Shown: positions 54,901-63,413, numbered from the stretch's first letter. The stretch is 64,000 nucleotides of DNA from DATHTC01 sp963746805 (GCA_963746805.1 CAVVCQ010000005.1:434001-498000), one strand, 5' to 3'. Numbers and translations: made by a program. The notes: generated by a model from the letters alone, not told the origin.

Positions 54901-55736
54901 GCGCCGCCGAGCGCGGCGAGATCCTCGTCGTCGAGCGCGAGCTCGGCCGCCGCGACGTTCTCCTCGAGGTGTGCGAGCGACGACGTCCCCGGGATCGGGC
55001 AGATCACCGGCGACCGGTGCAGGAGCCAGGCGATCGCGACCTGCGCCGGCGTCGCGCCGTGCCGGCTCGCGACGCGCGCGAGCGGCCCTTCCGCCTCGGC
55101 CAGCGCACCGGCGCCGAGCGGGAACCACGGGAGGAACGCGATGCCGGCCCGCTCGCACAGCTCGAGCACCTCCTCCGAGGCGCGGTCGGCGACCGAGTAG
55201 CGGTTCTGCACCGACACGATCGGCACGATCGCCCGCGCCCGCTCGAGCTGCTCGCGCGAGACGTTCGAGAGGCCGACGTGGCGGATCTTCCCCTCGTCGC
55301 GGAGCTCCTTCAGCGTGCCGACCGACTCCTCGAACGGCACGTCGGGGTCGGGCCGGTGCAGCTGGTAGAGGTCGATCCGCTCCAGCCGCAACCGCCGGAG
55401 CGAGCCGTCGCACGCCTCTCGCAGGTGCTCCGGGCGGCCGTCCGGCGGCCAGGACGCGGCGCGCTCGTGGATCAGGCCGCCCTTCGTCGCGATCACGAGC
55501 CCGGGCGGGTAGGGGTGCAGCGCCTCGGCGACCTGGAGCTCGTTGACGTGCGGCCCGTACGCGTCGGCCGTGTCGATCAGCGTGACGCCGAGCTCCACGA
55601 CCCGCCGCAGCACGGCGAGCGCGCTCTCCCGGTCGTCTGGCCAGCCGATGATCCCGGGCCCGCACAGGCGCATCGCGCCGTAGCCGAGGCGTCGTACCTC
55701 GAGCTCGCCGCCGAGCGCGAACGACCCCGTCGGCAC
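54897..55736 (-). CDS. Aldo/keto reductase
   Basis: A 279-residue NADPH-dependent oxidoreductase. The catalytic tetrad is visible: Asp and Tyr in LIDTADAYGPHVNE, Lys in VIATKGGLI and His in LYQLHRPDPDV. Coenzyme-binding residues occur in CPIPGTSSLAHLEENV. The protein resembles the AKR subgroup with the GAMRLCGPG insert near the N-terminus. The start overlaps the hemolysin-family gene stop by one base, so the two share a transcript. Substrate unknown. Confidence 0.88.
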   Translation of the reverse strand: MPTGSFALGGELEVRRLGYGAMRLCGPGIIGWPDDRESALAVLRRVVELGVTLIDTADAYGPHVNELQVAEALHPYPPGLVIATKGGLIHERAASWPPDGRPEHLREACDGSLRRLRLERIDLYQLHRPDPDVPFEESVGTLKELRDEGKIRHVGLSNVSREQLERARAIVPIVSVQNRYSVADRASEEVLELCERAGIAFLPWFPLGAGALAEAEGPLARVASRHGATPAQVAIAWLLHRSPVICPIPGTSSLAHLEENVAAAELALDDEDLAALGGA

Positions 55737-57061
55737 TAGCCCTCCGCGGCTCTGCGCTCCGCCGCCTCGACGCCGTTGCCGAGCTCGTCGCGCTCCTCGG
55801 GGAACACGACCTCGAGGCGCTCGATCCGCGAGCCCTCGAGCACCAGCACCCTGAACTCGATGGCCTCGTGGACGACGACGTCGCCCTCCACCGGCGCCCG
55901 GCCGAGCTCGCCGAAGACGAAGCCCGCGATCGTGTGGTAGTCCTCCTGCGGCAGCTCGGTCCGGAACTGCTCGTTGAAGTCGTCGATCGGGAAGAGCCCG
56001 TCGATGCGGATCGTCCGCTCGTCCACGTGCTCGACCGACTCGTCGGGCAGGTCGTACTCGTCCTCGATCTCGCCGACGATCTCCTCGAGCAGGTCCTCGA
56101 GCGTGACGATCCCCTGCGTCGCGCCGTACTCGTCGACCACGATCGCCATGTGCTGCTTCTCGCGGCGGAAGTCGGCGAGCAGCGCGGCGAGGTCCTTCGT
56201 CTCCGGAATGCGGTACGGCGGCCGGAGGAGCTGCTCGAGCTCGACGTTCGCGATGCCGCGGTCGTTGAGCGCGGAGAAGAGGTCGCGCACGTGGAGGATC
56301 CCGACGATCTCGTCGAGCGAGCCGCGGTAGGCGGGGTACCGCGTGTACGGCGAGTCCACGAGCGACTGCAGCGCTTCCTCGGCCGGGAGGTCGACGGAGA
56401 TCGCGACCACGTCCGGGCGGTGCACCATCACCTCGTCTGCCTCCTTGCCCGCGAAGCTGAAGACGCGGTAGAGCATCTCCTCCTCCGCCTCCTGGAACTC
56501 GCCGACGTCCTCGGCGGCCGCGATCGACTGGCGGATGTCCTCGCGCGTGAAGACGTGCATCCCCGCGGGCGCCGGCTCGACGCCGAAGAGGCCGGTGACG
56601 AGGCGCGCGGAGCGGTCGAGCAGCCAGACGAGCGGCTTCGCCACCCGGGAGAGCAGGTCGATCGGGGGCGCCAGCGCGAGCGCGATCCGCTCGGCCTTCG
56701 CGAGCGAGAGCGCCTTCGGGACGAGCTCGCCGAGCACGACGCTGAGGTAGGTCAGGACGAGGAACGCGATCACGAACGACACCGTGCGCGGCACCGACTC
56801 CGGGAGCAGGCTGGAGACGACCGGCTCGCCGAGGGCGCCGAGCAGGATCCCGAAGAGCGTGATCCCGACCTGGACGGTGCTGATGAACCGGCCGGGCTCG
56901 TCCATCAGCGACACCGCGACCCGCGCGGAGCGGCTGCCGCCCTCGGCCTGCTCCTCGAGCCGCGTCCGGCGCGCGGTCACGAGGGCGTACTCGGCCGCGA
57001 CGAACACCGCGTTGCCCAGTACGAGGGCGAGCACGGCGAGGATACGGAGGACTTCGCTCAC
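55736..57061 (-). CDS. Hemolysin-family (DUF21-CBS-CorC_HlyC) membrane protein
   Basis: A 441-residue protein of the CNNM/CorC class. DUF21 with about three transmembrane helices opens it (ILAVLALVLGNAVFVAAEYA, VSFVIAFLVLTYLSVVLGEL with the conserved ELVPKAL), then two CBS domains (PDVVAISVDLPAEEALQSLV, QHMAIVVDEYGATQGIVTLE) and a C-terminal CorC_HlyC domain (RIDGLFPIDDFNEQF). Homologues mediate Mg2+/Co2+ efflux or tolerance. It starts with GTG. Confidence 0.88.
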   Translation of the reverse strand: MSEVLRILAVLALVLGNAVFVAAEYALVTARRTRLEEQAEGGSRSARVAVSLMDEPGRFISTVQVGITLFGILLGALGEPVVSSLLPESVPRTVSFVIAFLVLTYLSVVLGELVPKALSLAKAERIALALAPPIDLLSRVAKPLVWLLDRSARLVTGLFGVEPAPAGMHVFTREDIRQSIAAAEDVGEFQEAEEEMLYRVFSFAGKEADEVMVHRPDVVAISVDLPAEEALQSLVDSPYTRYPAYRGSLDEIVGILHVRDLFSALNDRGIANVELEQLLRPPYRIPETKDLAALLADFRREKQHMAIVVDEYGATQGIVTLEDLLEEIVGEIEDEYDLPDESVEHVDERTIRIDGLFPIDDFNEQFRTELPQEDYHTIAGFVFGELGRAPVEGDVVVHEAIEFRVLVLEGSRIERLEVVFPEERDELGNGVEAAERRAAEG

Positions 57062-57143
57062 GCCCGGCCTGCCCGGGCGCGGCTACTTGGAGGCAGCTCG
57101 TCGTCCAAAGTCGGTCGGAGTGTAGCTGCCACCCAGCGGATCT

Positions 57144-58088
57144 CTAGCGGGACCAGCGGACAACGCCGTCGTCCTCGACCCGCTCCGCGCGCCCGTCCCG
57201 TCGCAGCCGCTCGAGGTGGGAGAGCGTCTCGGCCACGGCGAAACGGCGTGCACCGGTGGAGAGCGTCGCGCCGAAGAGGTCGAACGACGCGTCGTAGCCC
57301 GTCCGCGGGTCCGCGCCGAGCGCGGCCTCGGCGGCGTCGAGCCGCTCGCGGTGATGCTCGACGAGCTCCCGCGCTCGTCCCTCCGGGTCGCGGATCGGCT
57401 CGCCGTGCCCGGGGTACACGATCCGCGGCGCGAGGTCGGCTGTGCGCTCCAGCGAGTCGAGGTAGTCGCCGAGCGGATCGGGGCGGGAGTCGGGCCACAG
57501 GCCGACCGTCGGCGAGATGCGGTCGAGGAGGTGGTCGCCGCCCACGAGCTCGCCGTCGCGGACGAGGCACAGATGCCCGTCGGCATGGCCCGGCATCGCG
57601 AGCACGCGCCAGCCGTCGACCTCGTCGCCCTCGTGCAGCAGCTCGGGCCCCGGGTGGAAGCGGATGAACGGCGCGTAGACCGAGCCCTGCTCGATGAGCT
57701 CGTCCGCCGCGTCGGCGGGGACGCCGTGCGAGCGGAACCAGGCCGAGATCCGGTGCGGCCAGTCGGGGTTGCCCCACACGTGCTCCGTCTGCGCGTAGTC
57801 CAGCTCGCCCTGCAGCACCCGCGCGCCGGTGGCCTCCACCGCGGGCTCCGTCCCGCCGAGGTGATCGGGATGCATGTGCGTGACGACGATGCGCACGATC
57901 GGCGCATCCAGCTCGGCGGCCGCGGCCCGGACGGTCTCGGCCGTGGCGGGCAGCGCCAGCCCGGTGTCGACGAGCGTCCAGCCGTCGTCGCCGCGCAGCA
58001 GGTACGCGTGCACGTGCCCCGGCCGCGTCGGGAGCGGGAAGGTGAGGCGTCGGACGTCCGACGTGAGAGCGAACGTATGTTCTATCAT
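57144..58088 (-). CDS. MBL-fold metallo-hydrolase
   Basis: A 314-residue metallo-beta-lactamase-fold hydrolase. The metal motif THMHPDHLGG is near residue 70, with the later ligands in MPGHADGHLCLV and VGGDHLLDRIS and the final His in YPGHGEPIRDP. The C-terminal ~70 residues form a helical, LACTB2-like tail (LVEHHRERLDAAEAALG). It diverges from the radical SAM gene with only six bases between the two start codons, so each promoter must sit inside the other gene. Confidence 0.87.
   Translation of the reverse strand: MIEHTFALTSDVRRLTFPLPTRPGHVHAYLLRGDDGWTLVDTGLALPATAETVRAAAAELDAPIVRIVVTHMHPDHLGGTEPAVEATGARVLQGELDYAQTEHVWGNPDWPHRISAWFRSHGVPADAADELIEQGSVYAPFIRFHPGPELLHEGDEVDGWRVLAMPGHADGHLCLVRDGELVGGDHLLDRISPTVGLWPDSRPDPLGDYLDSLERTADLAPRIVYPGHGEPIRDPEGRARELVEHHRERLDAAEAALGADPRTGYDASFDLFGATLSTGARRFAVAETLSHLERLRRDGRAERVEDDGVVRWSR
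58083..58088 (+). promoter_or_regulatory. Leaderless-type -10 box for the radical SAM gene
   Basis: TATCAT, 6 bases, ATG at 58095. It overlaps the first codon of the divergent MBL gene. Confidence 0.35.
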
Positions 58089-58094
58089 CGGGGG

Positions 58095-58997
58095 ATGCGG
58101 ATCGAGTATCGCGAAGAGCCGTGCCGCTCCGCCCTCAACCGCGTCAAGGGGATGCCGTTCGACTGGTCGCTGAACCCGTACATGGGCTGCGTCCACCGCT
58201 GCACCTTCTGCTACGTCCGCGCCTTCGAGCGGCGGGCCGACCGGCCCGCGGACGACCGCTACGGCACGTCGATCCGGGTCAAGACGAACGTCGTCGAGGT
58301 ACTGCGGCGCGAGCTCGCACGGGCCTCGTGGGAGCGCGAGCCCGTCGCGATCGGCGCGGCCACCGACCCGTACCAGCCGGCGGAGGGCCGCTACCGGCTG
58401 ACCCGCGGCTGCATCGAGGCGCTCGGACACGCCGGCAACCCGTTCTCGATCATCACGCGCGGGCCGATGATCGTCCGCGACGTCGACGTCCTGCAGGACG
58501 CGGCCCGGCACGCCGACGTGACCGTGACCTTCTCGATCCCGACGCTCGACGACGAGATCTGGCGCCGCACAGAGCCGTCGACGGCCCACCCACGGCAACG
58601 ACTGCGGGCGCTGCGCACGCTCGTCGACGCCGGCGTCCGCGCGAGCGTGGGCATGGCGCCCCTCCTCCCCGGGATCTCGGACCGGCCGGAGCTCGTCGAG
58701 GACGTCGTGCGCGCCGCGCGCGAGGCCGGCGCGGTCGGGCTCTGGGCGAACGTCCTCTACCTGCGACCCGGGACGCGCGAGCACTTCCTCGCCTGCCTCG
58801 CGCGGGACTGGCCCGAGGAGCGCGAGCGGTACGAGCGCCTCTACGCCGGCCGCGCATACCTCAGCGGGGAGGAGGCCGCGGCGCCGCGGCGGCTCGTCGC
58901 CGAGCTGCGCGAGAAGCACGGGATCCGCGACCGTCGGAGCGTGCGCCTCGCGCCCCCGAGGGAGGCGGAGGAGCGCCAGCTCGAGCTCGCGATCTGA
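58095..58997 (+). CDS. Rv2578c-type radical SAM protein
   Basis: A 300-residue radical S-adenosylmethionine enzyme of the Rv2578c/SplB-like family. The [4Fe-4S] motif is YMGCVHRCTFCYVRAF (C-x3-C-x2-C), the rest of the barrel carries AIGAATDPYQPAEGRY, FSIITRGPMIVRDVDVL and VTFSIPTLDDEIWRRTEP. Homologues often host an intein at the CxxxC site; none is inserted here. Function in actinobacteria is not established. The ATG at 58095 is closely spaced to the divergent MBL gene. Confidence 0.85.
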   Translation: MRIEYREEPCRSALNRVKGMPFDWSLNPYMGCVHRCTFCYVRAFERRADRPADDRYGTSIRVKTNVVEVLRRELARASWEREPVAIGAATDPYQPAEGRYRLTRGCIEALGHAGNPFSIITRGPMIVRDVDVLQDAARHADVTVTFSIPTLDDEIWRRTEPSTAHPRQRLRALRTLVDAGVRASVGMAPLLPGISDRPELVEDVVRAAREAGAVGLWANVLYLRPGTREHFLACLARDWPEERERYERLYAGRAYLSGEEAAAPRRLVAELREKHGIRDRRSVRLAPPREAEERQLELAI

Positions 58998-59045
58998 CCG
59001 TTTGTGCCGGAATCGCCGAAGTGGTGCGTATGATCCTCCGACGCC

Positions 59046-59684
59046 GTGGAAGCGAACGGTACCCCCCGCGAGATCACGTGCCTGATCGTGGACGACCACG
59101 AGGTCGTCCGTGAGGGCCTGCGGCTCTCGCTGTCGCGCGCCTCGTACATCCGCGTGATCGGCGAGGCCTCGGACGGCGAGTCGGCCGTCGCGCTGACGGA
59201 GCGCCGGCGCCCCGACGTCGTGATCATGGACGTCCGCATGCCCGGGATGGACGGGCTCGAGGCGACGAAGGCGATCACCGAGAAGGTGCCCGAGACGGCC
59301 GTGCTCATCTTCACGGCGTACTCCGAGCGTTCCCTCCTCTCGCGCGGGCTCGAGTCGGGGGCGAAGGGCTACATCCTCAAGGAGGCGCCGCACCAGACGC
59401 TGCTCCGCGCGATCGAGAAGGTCGCGAACGGCGAGGGCTACGTCGACCCCGCGCTGATGCCGGCCTTCCTCACGGGCAAGGGCCGCGACGAGATGCTGAC
59501 GGCGCGCGAGCGCGAGATCCTCCAGCTGCTCGCCGACGGGATGTCCAACGCGGACGTGGCGAAGAAGCTCTTCATCTCCCAGGAGACGGTGAAGAGCCAC
59601 GTCCGGCACATCCTCGCGAAGCTCGAAGCGGACACACGGACGCATGCGGTCGCCATCGCGCTTCGAGACTCGATCATCGACTAG
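59046..59684 (+). CDS. NarL/FixJ-type response regulator
   Basis: A 212-residue two-domain regulator. The receiver has DDHEVVREG, the phospho-acceptor Asp in VVIMDVRMPGMDG, the Thr in IFTAYSE and the Lys in YILKEA. The LuxR-type helix-turn-helix is LTAREREILQLLADGMSNAD, then KLFISQETVKSHVRHIL. It starts with GTG; TATGAT lies 11 bases upstream. The gene overlaps the histidine kinase start by 41 bases, so the pair is transcribed together. Confidence 0.92.
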   Translation: MEANGTPREITCLIVDDHEVVREGLRLSLSRASYIRVIGEASDGESAVALTERRRPDVVIMDVRMPGMDGLEATKAITEKVPETAVLIFTAYSERSLLSRGLESGAKGYILKEAPHQTLLRAIEKVANGEGYVDPALMPAFLTGKGRDEMLTAREREILQLLADGMSNADVAKKLFISQETVKSHVRHILAKLEADTRTHAVAIALRDSIID

Positions 59685-60846
59685 CTCGAGAGCCATCGTG
59701 GGCGCGTTCGCGCTCGCGGTCGCGGGCTCGCTCATCGCGCTCCTGATCGGGAGCCCGGCGGCGGCGCTCGTCGGCGTCGGGCTCGCCGGGCTCGGAGGCG
59801 TCCTCATCGTCCTGCACCTGCTGCAGGTCGAGCGGCGGCGACACGAGGAGGCCGAGTACGAGCTCCACGAGCAGGCGCAGTTCCTCGAGGCGCTCGTGGC
59901 GTCCGTCGGCGGGATCGCGGCGGAGATGGAGCCGGCGTCGATCCTGGAGCACCTCCGGATGGAGGCGGAGCACCTCTTCGACGCGCGGGCCGAGCTGCTC
60001 CCGCCCGGGTCGCCGGCAGGCGCGGCGCCCGCCGAGCGCGCGGTGATCGTCCCGGTCGTCGTCCGCGGCGAGGAGATCGCCGCGCTCCGGCTGGCGCGCG
60101 GGGTCGAGGTCGGACGCGTCGACGTCGCCCGGGCCGCGCTGCTCGCCGACCTCGCCGGGCGCGTCTACGAGAACGCGCGCCTCCGCGCCGAGGCGCAGGT
60201 GCGCGAGGCGGAGCGGGCGCGCCTCTCCGACCAGCTGATCACGGCAGAGCAGGAGGAGCGCCGGCGGCTCGCGCTCTACCTCCACGACACGTCCGTGCAG
60301 TCGCTGGCCGGGATCGGGCTGATGCTCGACGCGTCGCTCAACTCGATCGACGCCGGCGACCTCGACCAGGCCCGGTCGGTGATGGGCTCGGCGCTCGAAC
60401 GGCACCGGGCGACGATCGGCGCGCTGCGTGACCTGTCCTTCAACCTCGAGCCGGTCGTGCTCCGCGACCAGGGCTTCGAGCCGGCCGTCCGCGCACTCGG
60501 CGAGCAGATCGGACTCGACCGCGGGATCCAGGTCGACCTCGAGGTCGCCGGCATCGACGCCTTGCCCGAGAAGGCGCAGGCGGCGCTCTACCAGATCATC
60601 CGCGAGTCGGTCGACGCGGCGGTGCGGCGCGACCCCAGGCGAATCGCCGTCTCGGTCGGCACGGAAGCGGACGGCTCCCTCGTCATCCTCGTCCGCGACG
60701 ACGGGCGCGCCGAGCGGCGGCGCGCGATCTTCGACAGCCTCCAGGAGCGCGCGCGGACGCTCAACGGGACGATCGACGTCGACCAGGGCGACGACGGCGG
60801 CACCACCGTCCGCCTCACCATCCCGCCGTACGCCGCCGGGCGCTGA
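59644..60846 (+). CDS. NarL-partner histidine kinase with degenerate ATP-binding domain
   Basis: A 400-residue membrane-bound kinase. Two N-terminal helices (IVGAFALAVAGSLIALLIG, AALVGVGLAGLGGVLIVLHL) lead to a GAF-like region and a HisKA_3 dimerisation helix with the phospho-accepting histidine in LALYLHDTSVQSLAG. The C-terminal ATPase is unusual: the N-box reads RESVDAA, and the G1 box is RDDGRAERRR without the second glycine. The domain may be weak or inactive as a kinase. It overlaps the response regulator gene. The signal is unknown. Confidence 0.85.
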   Translation: MRSPSRFETRSSTSSRAIVGAFALAVAGSLIALLIGSPAAALVGVGLAGLGGVLIVLHLLQVERRRHEEAEYELHEQAQFLEALVASVGGIAAEMEPASILEHLRMEAEHLFDARAELLPPGSPAGAAPAERAVIVPVVVRGEEIAALRLARGVEVGRVDVARAALLADLAGRVYENARLRAEAQVREAERARLSDQLITAEQEERRRLALYLHDTSVQSLAGIGLMLDASLNSIDAGDLDQARSVMGSALERHRATIGALRDLSFNLEPVVLRDQGFEPAVRALGEQIGLDRGIQVDLEVAGIDALPEKAQAALYQIIRESVDAAVRRDPRRIAVSVGTEADGSLVILVRDDGRAERRRAIFDSLQERARTLNGTIDVDQGDDGGTTVRLTIPPYAAGR

Positions 60847-60850
60847 GCTC

Positions 60851-61036
60851 CTAGCCCTGCAGGTAGACGCAGGCGCGACGGTCGCCGGGATACGGCGACG
60901 GACCGATCTTCGAGACTCGCACCGTCCGGCCGTCGATCTCGACCTGCGACCCGACCTCGGGGAGCTCGCCGTGCCGCTCCTGGAGCACGTAGCCGTTCGG
61001 CGTCCAGACGAAGACGAGGTGGCTGCCGTCGTTCAT
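60851..61036 (-). CDS. Small beta-rich hypothetical protein
   Basis: A 61-residue protein (HLVFVWTPNGYVLQERHG, LPEVGSQVE, RRACVYLQG). It is the last gene of a VOC-FAD-small protein operon and its start overlaps the FAD oxidoreductase stop (ATGA), so it is probably real. The LPE-GS-VE-centred pattern is shared with the C-terminal part of the MshEN-like protein at 42158-42634. Function unknown. Confidence 0.6.
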   Translation of the reverse strand: MNDGSHLVFVWTPNGYVLQERHGELPEVGSQVEIDGRTVRVSKIGPSPYPGDRRACVYLQG

Positions 61037-62076
61037 CGGCGCGTGATCCTATCCACCGACTCCGCCGCGCGACGGCCGAAGACGAGCGCCGCCGCGAGGC
61101 CGCTCGCGTAGCCACCGGTGAAGATCCCGCCGGCGTCGGCACCTGCGGCCCAGAGCCCGTCGGCGCCGACGACCCGCGCGTCCTCGTCGATCCGGAGCCC
61201 GCCGATCGTGTGCGTGACCGCCGCCTGCACCTTCACGCGGACGCCGCGCTCGTCGCGCTCGACCTCGCCGCCGAGCCGCTCGGCCTCGGCGACCATGTCC
61301 GCGACCGTCCGCTCGCGCACGCGGGCGTGGAGCTGCGCGGCCGGGACGCGGTACCAGGCCACCCCGCCCGGACGCCGCGCCAGCGCCTGGACGAGATCGT
61401 TCTCGTGCCAGGCCACGTCGCCGTCCCAGACCGGGTCGCCCGTCTCGTCTACGACCTCGGCGAAGCGGCCGTACAGCTGCGACGCGCGTACGAAGTCCGG
61501 CTCGCCCCAGCGCGCCGGCGGCGCCGGCATCGCACGGCCGTAGAACTCGTCCATCCCGGGGGTGTCGGAGCCGCCACGCCGGACGCCCTCGTCGAGCCCG
61601 TCGCCCTCGCTCCACGGGTTCGCGCGCAGCCCGAGGCCGCGCTCTCGGGCGAGCCGTCCCGCGAAGCCGCCCGTCGCGAGGAGCAGCGGCCGCGCGCCCG
61701 CGGGGAACGGCGAGCGGAGCCGCACGTCCCCGGCCGCACGCACGAGCGCCTCCGTCAGGCCGGCCGGGTCGAGCCGCCACCCCACCGTGCGCGGGTTGCC
61801 GGTCTCCTTCGCCAGCACCGGCGCGCCGAGCGACTCGAGCCACGCGAGCGCGTCGTCGAGCTCCTCCACCACGATGCGCTGCAGCGCCGGGTCGCCGCCG
61901 GGGCAGTCCTCGCGGAACCCGTCGAGCGTCCGGTGCCGGAAGACGACGCACGACGAGAGCAGCATCGAGCCCCCGGCGCGGTCGCCCTTCTCGTGGACGA
62001 CGACGTCGAGCCCGAGCTCGCGCGCCCGCGCAGCGGCCGAGAGACCGGCCATGCCGGCGCCGGCCACGACCAGCAC
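61033..62076 (-). CDS. FAD-dependent oxidoreductase, fumarate reductase/KstD-like
   Basis: A 347-residue flavoprotein with the FAD motif VVAGAGMAGLSAAARARELG, then HEKGDRAGGSM, an LLATGGFAGRLA signature and the C-terminal FAD pocket GGIFTGGYASGLAAALVFGR. This is the succinate dehydrogenase / 3-ketosteroid dehydrogenase-like group, but shorter than most. I chose the GTG at 62076 because it lies 4 bases after the VOC gene stop and gives a normal FAD N-terminus; the upstream in-frame residues are shadows of the VOC gene. Confidence 0.8.
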   Translation of the reverse strand: MLVVAGAGMAGLSAAARARELGLDVVVHEKGDRAGGSMLLSSCVVFRHRTLDGFREDCPGGDPALQRIVVEELDDALAWLESLGAPVLAKETGNPRTVGWRLDPAGLTEALVRAAGDVRLRSPFPAGARPLLLATGGFAGRLARERGLGLRANPWSEGDGLDEGVRRGGSDTPGMDEFYGRAMPAPPARWGEPDFVRASQLYGRFAEVVDETGDPVWDGDVAWHENDLVQALARRPGGVAWYRVPAAQLHARVRERTVADMVAEAERLGGEVERDERGVRVKVQAAVTHTIGGLRIDEDARVVGADGLWAAGADAGGIFTGGYASGLAAALVFGRRAAESVDRITRR

Positions 62077-62080
62077 GCGG

Positions 62081-62725
62081 TTAGACGAGCGAGAAGGTCG
62101 GCTTGTGCTCGACGTACTCGACGCGCACGCGGTCGGGCCCGAGCAGGAAGACCGCGAGCGTGTTCGGCGCGTCCACGAAGTCGTCCACCTCGATGCCGAC
62201 GCGCTCCGCCTCGTCGCGGTGCTCCTCCGCCGAGTCGACGAGCACGGCGACGTGGTGCAGCAGCGGCTCGTCGGTCGCCGTCGGCTCGCCCTCGTGGAAC
62301 TCGACGAAGGCCCCGGCCACCTCCACGCGCGGCGCGCCGCTCGGCCCCGCCTCCGCGGGGGCGAATCCGAGCCGCTCCCACTCCCGGGCAGTCGCCTCGG
62401 GGTCGCCGGCGTACAGCGCGACGTGGTCGAGGTCGTGGTCGAGGTCGGTCGGCGCCTCGACGACGCCGACGGCGAGCCCCGGCGCAACCTCCTCGAAGTC
62501 CTGCGCGGCCGACGCCCGCAGCGCGACGTGCTTCAGCACGCCCTGGTCGCGCGGTCCGTCGGCCTCGAACAGCGTGAGCTTCCCGCGGCGCGCGTCGACG
62601 CCGACGAGCGTGAACTTGTCGTTGCGGTCGATGACGTGCATGCCGTAGCGGCGCTCGCACTCGGCGGCCACGGCGTCGCGGTCCTCGACCCAGACCGCCA
62701 CGTGGTCGAGCGTCTTCGGCTTCAT
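62081..62725 (-). CDS. Two-module VOC-family protein
   Basis: A 214-residue protein with two VOC modules. Metal-site residues appear in LDHVAVWVEDRDAVA, LKHVALRASAA, LDHVALYAGDPEATA and LHHVAVLVDSAEEHR, and the ending VRVEYVEHKP contains the usual glutamate. This layout resembles extradiol dioxygenases or catechol-type lyases, but metal ligands cannot be fixed from sequence alone. First gene of the operon with the FAD oxidoreductase; TACGGT lies 6 bases before the ATG. Confidence 0.8.
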   Translation of the reverse strand: MKPKTLDHVAVWVEDRDAVAAECERRYGMHVIDRNDKFTLVGVDARRGKLTLFEADGPRDQGVLKHVALRASAAQDFEEVAPGLAVGVVEAPTDLDHDLDHVALYAGDPEATAREWERLGFAPAEAGPSGAPRVEVAGAFVEFHEGEPTATDEPLLHHVAVLVDSAEEHRDEAERVGIEVDDFVDAPNTLAVFLLGPDRVRVEYVEHKPTFSLV

Positions 62726-62731
62726 GATGAG

Positions 62732-62737
62732 ACCGTA
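62732..62737 (-). promoter_or_regulatory. Leaderless-type -10 box for the VOC-FAD operon
   Basis: Minus-strand TACGGT, 6 bases, ATG. Confidence 0.4.
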
Positions 62738-62753
62738 GCGACTCGGATACGGG

Positions 62754-63059
62754 CTACGTCAGCGGAGGGTTCTGGACGTTGTGCTCGGTCGCGTACTCGT
62801 CAGTGAGCTTGTTCACGACGTCCATCCCCTCGCCGTACGCGTAGTTGATTGGCACGAACGCCTCCCACTTGTCGGGCAGCGCGTCCTCCGGGAAGATCGC
62901 CTCGACCGGGCACTCGGGCTCACACGCACCGCAGTCGATGCATTCCTCCGGGTCGATGACCAGGATCCGGCCGGCCTCGTGGATGCAGTCGACCGGGCAG
63001 ACATCGACGCAGGAGCGGTCTTTGATGTCGATGCAGGGCTCGGCGATGATGTACGTCAC
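62754..63059 (-). CDS. fdxA: Ferredoxin, 7Fe/8Fe type
   Basis: A 101-residue electron carrier of the FdxA family. The cluster motifs are CIDIKDRSCVDVCPVDCIHE and CIDCGACEPECPVEAIF. The first motif lacks the full C-x2-C-x2-C-x3-C spacing, so one site is probably a [3Fe-4S] cluster and the other a [4Fe-4S]. The C-terminal segment (EAFVPINYAYGEGMDVV) is typical of actinobacterial FdxA. It could serve the radical SAM or oxidoreductase genes nearby. GTG start with TAGAGT 9 bases upstream. Confidence 0.92.
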   Translation of the reverse strand: MTYIIAEPCIDIKDRSCVDVCPVDCIHEAGRILVIDPEECIDCGACEPECPVEAIFPEDALPDKWEAFVPINYAYGEGMDVVNKLTDEYATEHNVQNPPLT

Positions 63060-63068
63060 GGCCGAGGG

Positions 63069-63074
63069 ACTCTA
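63069..63074 (-). promoter_or_regulatory. -10 box for the ferredoxin gene
   Basis: Minus-strand TAGAGT, 9 bases before the GTG. Confidence 0.3.
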
Positions 63075-63097
63075 GCGAGGCGGTCCGGCGGGCCGCG

Positions 63098-63406
63098 TCA
63101 GGTGACGACGAGCTCGTCGACGAGCTCGCGGGCACGCTCCACGAGCGCGGATTTCACGATCACCTGGTCGAACCCGGCCGCGTGCGCGGCGCGGAGCCCG
63201 TTCGTGTCCGTGTGGTTCGTGAAGCCGAGGATGGGGATGTCCGGATAGGCGTCGGCCACCTCGTCGGGGTCGATCCGCGCGATGTCGGCGATCACGAGCT
63301 CCGGCGTGTGGGCGCTGTCCGTGGTCACGAGTCGGTGCGCGGGCAGAAGCCCTTCGAGCTTGCCGCGGAAGAAGAGATCGACCCCACACAGCAGGATCGT
63401 CGCCAC
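63098..63406 (-). CDS. Receiver-like protein, degenerate
   Basis: A 102-residue single-domain protein with a receiver-like fold: a strand ILLCGVDLFF, an Asp in LVIADIARID that aligns with the phospho-acceptor position, FTNHTDTNG in place of the Thr loop and a Lys in QVIVKSAL. The paired N-terminal acids of true receivers are absent, so it may not be phosphorylated. No output domain. TACGCT lies 7 bases before the GTG. Function is unknown. Confidence 0.65.
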   Translation of the reverse strand: MATILLCGVDLFFRGKLEGLLPAHRLVTTDSAHTPELVIADIARIDPDEVADAYPDIPILGFTNHTDTNGLRAAHAAGFDQVIVKSALVERARELVDELVVT

Positions 63407-63413
63407 GTGTGCG

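Noticed and set aside
58095..58997. Intein in the Rv2578c-type radical SAM protein
   Set aside because: The C-x3-C-x2-C segment is continuous and the length is normal.
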